This document shows, in pieces, positions 60,641 through 64,000 of a DNA stretch of 64,000 nucleotides. How positions within the stretch are numbered: the stretch's first letter is position 1; every line of letters begins with the position of its first letter. Origin of the DNA: Salegentibacter lacus (GTDB lineage: Bacteria; Bacteroidota; Bacteroidia; Flavobacteriales; Flavobacteriaceae); the NCBI RefSeq assembly GCF_020164555.1, contig NZ_JAIQZB010000012.1, positions 1 to 64,000 on the forward strand. Reading direction: 5' to 3'. Below the pieces are notes generated by a model. The model worked only from the letters and a program-made list of their open reading frames with translations. It was not told where the DNA came from and ran no database searches. Both the position numbers and the translations under genes were made by a program.

Positions 60641-61684
60641 ATGAAGGTAATTTTATCGCTCTTTTTAAGCTTTTTTCTATTTATTTCCTGCGGAAGTAAT
60701 TCTAAAGTTACTCAAAAAGAAACCGGGAATACTGCTGAAACTTACGATTATAAAATCGCCTTCGGAAGCTGTAATCGGCAGGAGAAAGCCCAGCCATTAT
60801 GGAGTGCGATTATAGGAGAAAAGCCCGATCTTTTTCTCTGGGGTGGCGATAATATTTATGCCGATACCGAGGATATGGCCCAACTGGAAGCCGACTACCA
60901 AATACAGAAAAATCATCCAGATTATAAAAAGTTATGGAAAACTATACCGGTTCTTGGCACCTGGGATGACCACGATTATGGTGAAAATGATGCCGGAAAA
61001 GACTGGGAATATAAAGATGAAAGTCAGCAGTTATTCCTCGATTTCTTCGATGTCCCTGAAAATGATCCCCGCCGTGAAAGGGAAGGTGTTTATTACGCAG
61101 AAGAGTTTGAGGAAGCGGGAAATTCAATAAATGTAATTGTTTTGGACACTCGCTACTTCAGATCGAATTTAGAACCGAGTGAAAAACCAGGGCAGCGCTA
61201 TAAAATTAATTCTAAAGGAACAATTTTAGGAGCCGAACAATGGAAATGGCTGGAGAATGAATTAAATAATAGTACTGCCGATTATAATGTGATCTTAAGT
61301 TCTATACAGGTGCTTTCAGCAGAACACGGATTTGAAACCTGGGGAAATTTTCCTTCAGAAGTAGAAAAACTGGAAAAGCTTTTTAAAACTTCAGAAGCAA
61401 AAAACGTAATTATCCTTAGCGGCGATCGCCATATTTCAGAATTTTCAGAAAAGAAAATTGAAGGTTGGGATTATCCTTTAGTAGATTTCACTTCCAGTGG
61501 GATGACGCATGCATATTCCGATTTTAGCGGGGAACCCAATCAATATAGAGTGGGAGAGGTAGTGAGCGATTTAAGTTTTGGACTTTTAAAGTTTGATTTT
61601 GATTCTGGACAGGTGAAAATGGAGATGCGCGGGGTTGGTAATAAACTTCAGCAGGAATATTTGGTACAGTACAGAGATAAATAG
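60641..61684 (+). CDS. PhoD-like alkaline phosphatase lipoprotein
   Basis: 347 residues from ATG 60641. Lipobox FISC (C17). The PhoD/metallophosphatase fold shows FGSCNRQEKAQPLW, WGGDNIYADT, TWDDHDYGENDAG and ILSGDRHISEFS, giving the metal-binding Asp, Asn and His set. It likely frees phosphate from organic esters outside the cell. No signs of phosphate regulation (pho box) seen. Single gene. Confidence 0.92.
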   Translation: MKVILSLFLSFFLFISCGSNSKVTQKETGNTAETYDYKIAFGSCNRQEKAQPLWSAIIGEKPDLFLWGGDNIYADTEDMAQLEADYQIQKNHPDYKKLWKTIPVLGTWDDHDYGENDAGKDWEYKDESQQLFLDFFDVPENDPRREREGVYYAEEFEEAGNSINVIVLDTRYFRSNLEPSEKPGQRYKINSKGTILGAEQWKWLENELNNSTADYNVILSSIQVLSAEHGFETWGNFPSEVEKLEKLFKTSEAKNVIILSGDRHISEFSEKKIEGWDYPLVDFTSSGMTHAYSDFSGEPNQYRVGEVVSDLSFGLLKFDFDSGQVKMEMRGVGNKLQQEYLVQYRDK

Positions 61685-61743
61685 AATCAGGTTTTAAAAA
61701 TGCAGCTGCCTGAAAGCTAAATTCATATAAAACTTAAAGGAGC

Positions 61744-61773
61744 TTGTATTTGCAGCTTATTTAATTATTTTTG
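61744..61773 (+). promoter_or_regulatory. Promoter of ndk
   Basis: TTG (61744-61746), 19 bases, TATTTTTG (61766-61773): an exact Bacteroidota promoter, 22 bases before the ATG. Confidence 0.75.
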
Positions 61774-61795
61774 CCAAAATTTAAAAAACCATATA

Positions 61796-62215
61796 ATGGC
61801 AGGAAAAAGAACATTCACCATGATAAAGCCCGATGCTGTTGAAGCCGGGAATGTAGGTGCAATATTAGAACAAATTACCGCTTCAGGATTTAGAATTGTA
61901 GCTTTGAAAATGACTCAAATGGCTACCGCTGATGCTGAAGAATTTTATGCAGTACATAAGGAACGTCCATTTTTTGGAGAGTTGGTAGAGTTTATGACTC
62001 GCGGGCCAATCGTATCGGCTGTGTTGGAGAAAGACAATGCTGTAGAAGATTTTAGAGCTTTAATTGGGGCGACAAATCCAGAAGATGCGGCTGAAGGAAC
62101 TATTAGAAAGAAATACGCAAAATCTGTTGGTGAAAACGCCGTTCACGGAAGTGACAGCGACGAAAATGCACAGATTGAAGCTGCTTTTCATTTCTCTGGT
62201 AGAGAGATGTTCTAA
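61796..62215 (+). CDS. ndk: Nucleoside diphosphate kinase
   Basis: 139 residues. It transfers phosphate among NDPs and NTPs through the histidine in [32 protein letters not shown] at the start and [16 protein letters not shown] are standard. Good promoter, single gene, strong terminator right after. Confidence 0.97.
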   Translation: MAGKRTFTMIKPDAVEAGNVGAILEQITASGFRIVALKMTQMATADAEEFYAVHKERPFFGELVEFMTRGPIVSAVLEKDNAVEDFRALIGATNPEDAAEGTIRKKYAKSVGENAVHGSDSDENAQIEAAFHFSGREMF

Positions 62216-62236
62216 GCAGAAAATTTATTTTATATA

Positions 62237-62267
62237 AAAACCACCAGTGATTCGCTGGTGGTTTTTT
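62237..62267 (+). terminator. Intrinsic terminator of ndk
   Basis: An 11-bp stem (aaaaccaccag / ctggtggtttt) with a 7-base loop and a T-run. Confidence 0.92.
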
Positions 62268-62397
62268 TGTGTCTATTATATTGTCCTACAAACATTTATA
62301 ATTTTGCTGTTTGTCTTTTTAATGTGAATAGTATCGATTAAATATGGTTTTTAGCCAGCTTATTTTTAAATTATTGTTGAAATTTAAAGTATTCAGT

Positions 62398-63000
62398 ATG
62401 AAGTTTATAGATAGTTATTTGGTCTTTTTTGTTTTATTATTTGGCACCTCAATTACTGCACAGGAATTGGAAGGTAAATGGATTGTATCCGGAAATAAAA
62501 GTTTTGGAGCCTTTCCCGGAATACATTTAATGGAAGTAAGTGAAGACTCCTTATCCCATTATAATTTTGATCAATTTGTGACTAAAACTTCCTATGAAAC
62601 TGAAGATAACAAGTTGAAAATTGATACGCTTGCCTTTGCTGAATTCAATTTTAAAAATCCCAACAGGCTAAGTATTACTTCCCCGAGATTAGAGAAGCCA
62701 GTAGATTATATACGTTTGGTTCCTACCGAAACCAACCTGAGCCCTGAAGAAATTAGAAAAATAAAATATGATTTAGTTCGCGGAGGTAAAAACTTTATCA
62801 TCGACTTTCAGGATCACGCTGATGGAAAAATAATGGAGTCTTACTTGAAGAAAGTTGATGACACCTTCTTTTTGGTAATTCATCGCCACGGTAATCCAAT
62901 TACTGCTGTACCTATTGAAAAAATCACTCAGGAAAAAATGCATTTATATGGTTTTATGGCTGGTCCCAATAAATTGGTAGCTACCGCAATTGAGAAATAG
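62398..63000 (+). CDS. Secreted lipocalin-like hypothetical protein
   Basis: 200 residues from ATG 62398, with a signal peptide (YLVFFVLLFGTSITAQ). The mature start ELEGKWIVSG, alternating strands, and length resemble lipocalin-like proteins, but I do not recognise a named family. A DFQDHADGK stretch and HRHGNP near the end are notable. Convergent with the M3 peptidase gene. Confidence 0.72.
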   Translation: MKFIDSYLVFFVLLFGTSITAQELEGKWIVSGNKSFGAFPGIHLMEVSEDSLSHYNFDQFVTKTSYETEDNKLKIDTLAFAEFNFKNPNRLSITSPRLEKPVDYIRLVPTETNLSPEEIRKIKYDLVRGGKNFIIDFQDHADGKIMESYLKKVDDTFFLVIHRHGNPITAVPIEKITQEKMHLYGFMAGPNKLVATAIEK

Positions 63001-63007
63001 TTAAATT

Positions 63008-63047
63008 AGAAAACCTGCCTAAAAGAAATTTTCCAGGCAGGTTTTCT
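63008..63047. terminator. Bidirectional terminator
   Basis: A 13-bp stem (agaaaacctgcct / aggcaggttttct) with a 14-base loop lies between the convergent genes ending at 63000 and 63068. Confidence 0.85.
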
Positions 63048-63067
63048 ACAAAGTTTCATTTGATAGA

Positions 63068-64000
63068 TTATTTATCTTCAGGAACAGGGAAACCACGATC
63101 ACGCATTAACGCATCAATCTTGGCATCTCTACCTCTAAACTTTCGGTAAGCTTCAGCAGGATCCATAGCATTTCTTGGCGCAAAAAGATATTTCACCAGT
63201 TTTTCTGCCATATTCTCATCGTAGAATCCTCCGGGAGACTCGGCAAAAGCTTCTGCAGCATCAGAAGTTAACACATCTGCCCATAAATAACCGTAGTATC
63301 CGGTTGCATAACCTTCACCCGAAAATACGTGTCCAAAATGCGGAGAACGGTGACGCATCACAATTTCATCTGGCATCCCGAGTTCGTACAGGGTCTCTTT
63401 TTCAAACTCTCTAGGTTCAATTTTATCAGGATCTGTGGTATGGTATTTCATATCCATTAAAGCAGAAGCAAGAAACTCGGTGGTTTCAAATCCCTGATTA
63501 AAAGTAGAAGCTTTTTTAATTTTAGCTACTAATTCTTTAGGAATAATCTCGCCGGTTTCGTGGTGTTTTAAGTAACGGTTTATAACCTCGTCTGTAGATA
63601 ACCAACGCTCTAGTAGTTGTGACTGGAATTCGGTATAATCGCGAACTCCACTATTTAGGGTAGGATATTTAATATCGGCAGCCAGAAAGTGTAAAGCATG
63701 TCCAAATTCGTGGAAGAATGTTGTAGCATCGTCCCAGGAAACCAAAACGGGTTCTCCGGGAGCCGGTTTTATAAAATTAGAGTTGTTGGACGCTAAAACG
63801 GGTTTAGCACCCTCTAATTCAGAATAACTTCTATAGGTAGTTGCCCAGGCACCTGAACGTTTTCCCTGACGGGCAAAAGGATCTAAATACCAAAGCCCAA
63901 TAAGTTCTCCTGAATCTTTATCGGTTACTTCCCAGACATTTACATCTTCGTGAAAAACGGGAACGCTACCTTCTTCTACCGGTTGAAATTCGAAATTAAA
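63068..64000 (-). CDS. dcp: M3 family peptidyl-dipeptidase (Dcp-like), C-terminal part, cut by window edge
   Basis: The frame is open to the window end and carries 310 residues. Zinc motif TFFHEFGHALH, and SGEGYATGYYGYLWADVL and GGFYDENMAEKLVKYLFAPRNAMDPAEAYRKFRGRD at the end are typical of the M3 peptidases Dcp/OpdA. The substrate is oligopeptides. The N-terminal half is outside the window, so a signal peptide cannot be judged. Confidence 0.9.
   Translation of the reverse strand, partial: FNFEFQPVEEGSVPVFHEDVNVWEVTDKDSGELIGLWYLDPFARQGKRSGAWATTYRSYSELEGAKPVLASNNSNFIKPAPGEPVLVSWDDATTFFHEFGHALHFLAADIKYPTLNSGVRDYTEFQSQLLERWLSTDEVINRYLKHHETGEIIPKELVAKIKKASTFNQGFETTEFLASALMDMKYHTTDPDKIEPREFEKETLYELGMPDEIVMRHRSPHFGHVFSGEGYATGYYGYLWADVLTSDAAEAFAESPGGFYDENMAEKLVKYLFAPRNAMDPAEAYRKFRGRDAKIDALMRDRGFPVPEDK

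Overview
The window is a piece of a low-GC chromosome from the Bacteroidota, almost certainly the family Flavobacteriaceae (a Salegentibacter/Gramella/Zunongwangia-like marine genus is my inference). Supporting signs are the gliding-lineage lipoprotein peptidyl-prolyl isomerase GldI next to NrnA, an OstA-like protein, DUF349, DUF368, DUF2805 and DUF3810 proteins, bacillithiol deacetylase BshB1, weak Shine-Dalgarno sequences, and promoters of the Bacteroidota type (TTG, about 19 bases, then TAnnTTTG). I support 59 protein genes, two of them cut by the window ends, and one tRNA.

Layout. 1-2400: the N-terminal part of an IS4-type transposase on the left edge, an SDR oxidoreductase, a doubtful small ORF and a DUF2805 protein, with palindromic repeats between them. 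2400-6900: a compact three-gene operon on the minus strand, read NUDIX hydrolase, then a PLD-nuclease/SF2-helicase/DUF3427 protein, then an HNH endonuclease. It overlaps or abuts throughout and looks like a DNA-processing or defence module; it is the best candidate here for an uncharacterised system. 7100-16970: CIA30 protein, YaaA, a lipoprotein L,D-transpeptidase, secreted unknowns, a HipA/FAM20-like kinase-fold protein, a thioredoxin-fold protein with CxxS, two very small membrane ORFs, a 2H phosphoesterase and lysA. 17000-29100: an MFS exporter, sucC, MBL hydrolase, GNAT, periplasmic trehalase, the histidine-degradation pair hutI-hutG with DUF1622, a zinc alcohol dehydrogenase, a gamma-family PLP enzyme and bshB1. 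29250: tRNA-His. 29600-42100: mazG, an AT-rich orphan, a methyltransferase, DUF349, then a minus-strand run of TPR, two DUF368 proteins and aroE, followed by OstA and a class III aminotransferase. 42300-54550: two twin-arginine ferritin-like proteins, relA/spoT-fur-purA, an M48 protease, an RNA 2'-O-methyltransferase, and two amidohydrolase-family proteins in which two of the three domains have lost the HxH motif. 54800-64000: DUF3810, pepD, a cyclophilin-FKBP fusion, gldI, nrnA, PhoD-like phosphatase, ndk, a small secreted protein and the C-terminal part of an M3 peptidase.

Most of the window is core housekeeping. The accessory character is concentrated at the left end (IS fragment, repeats, helicase operon) and at 30489-31634. 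Two families of interspersed palindromic repeats fill many gaps. In two places (19751-19830 and 57545-57669) a copy sits inside the loop of what looks like an intrinsic terminator.
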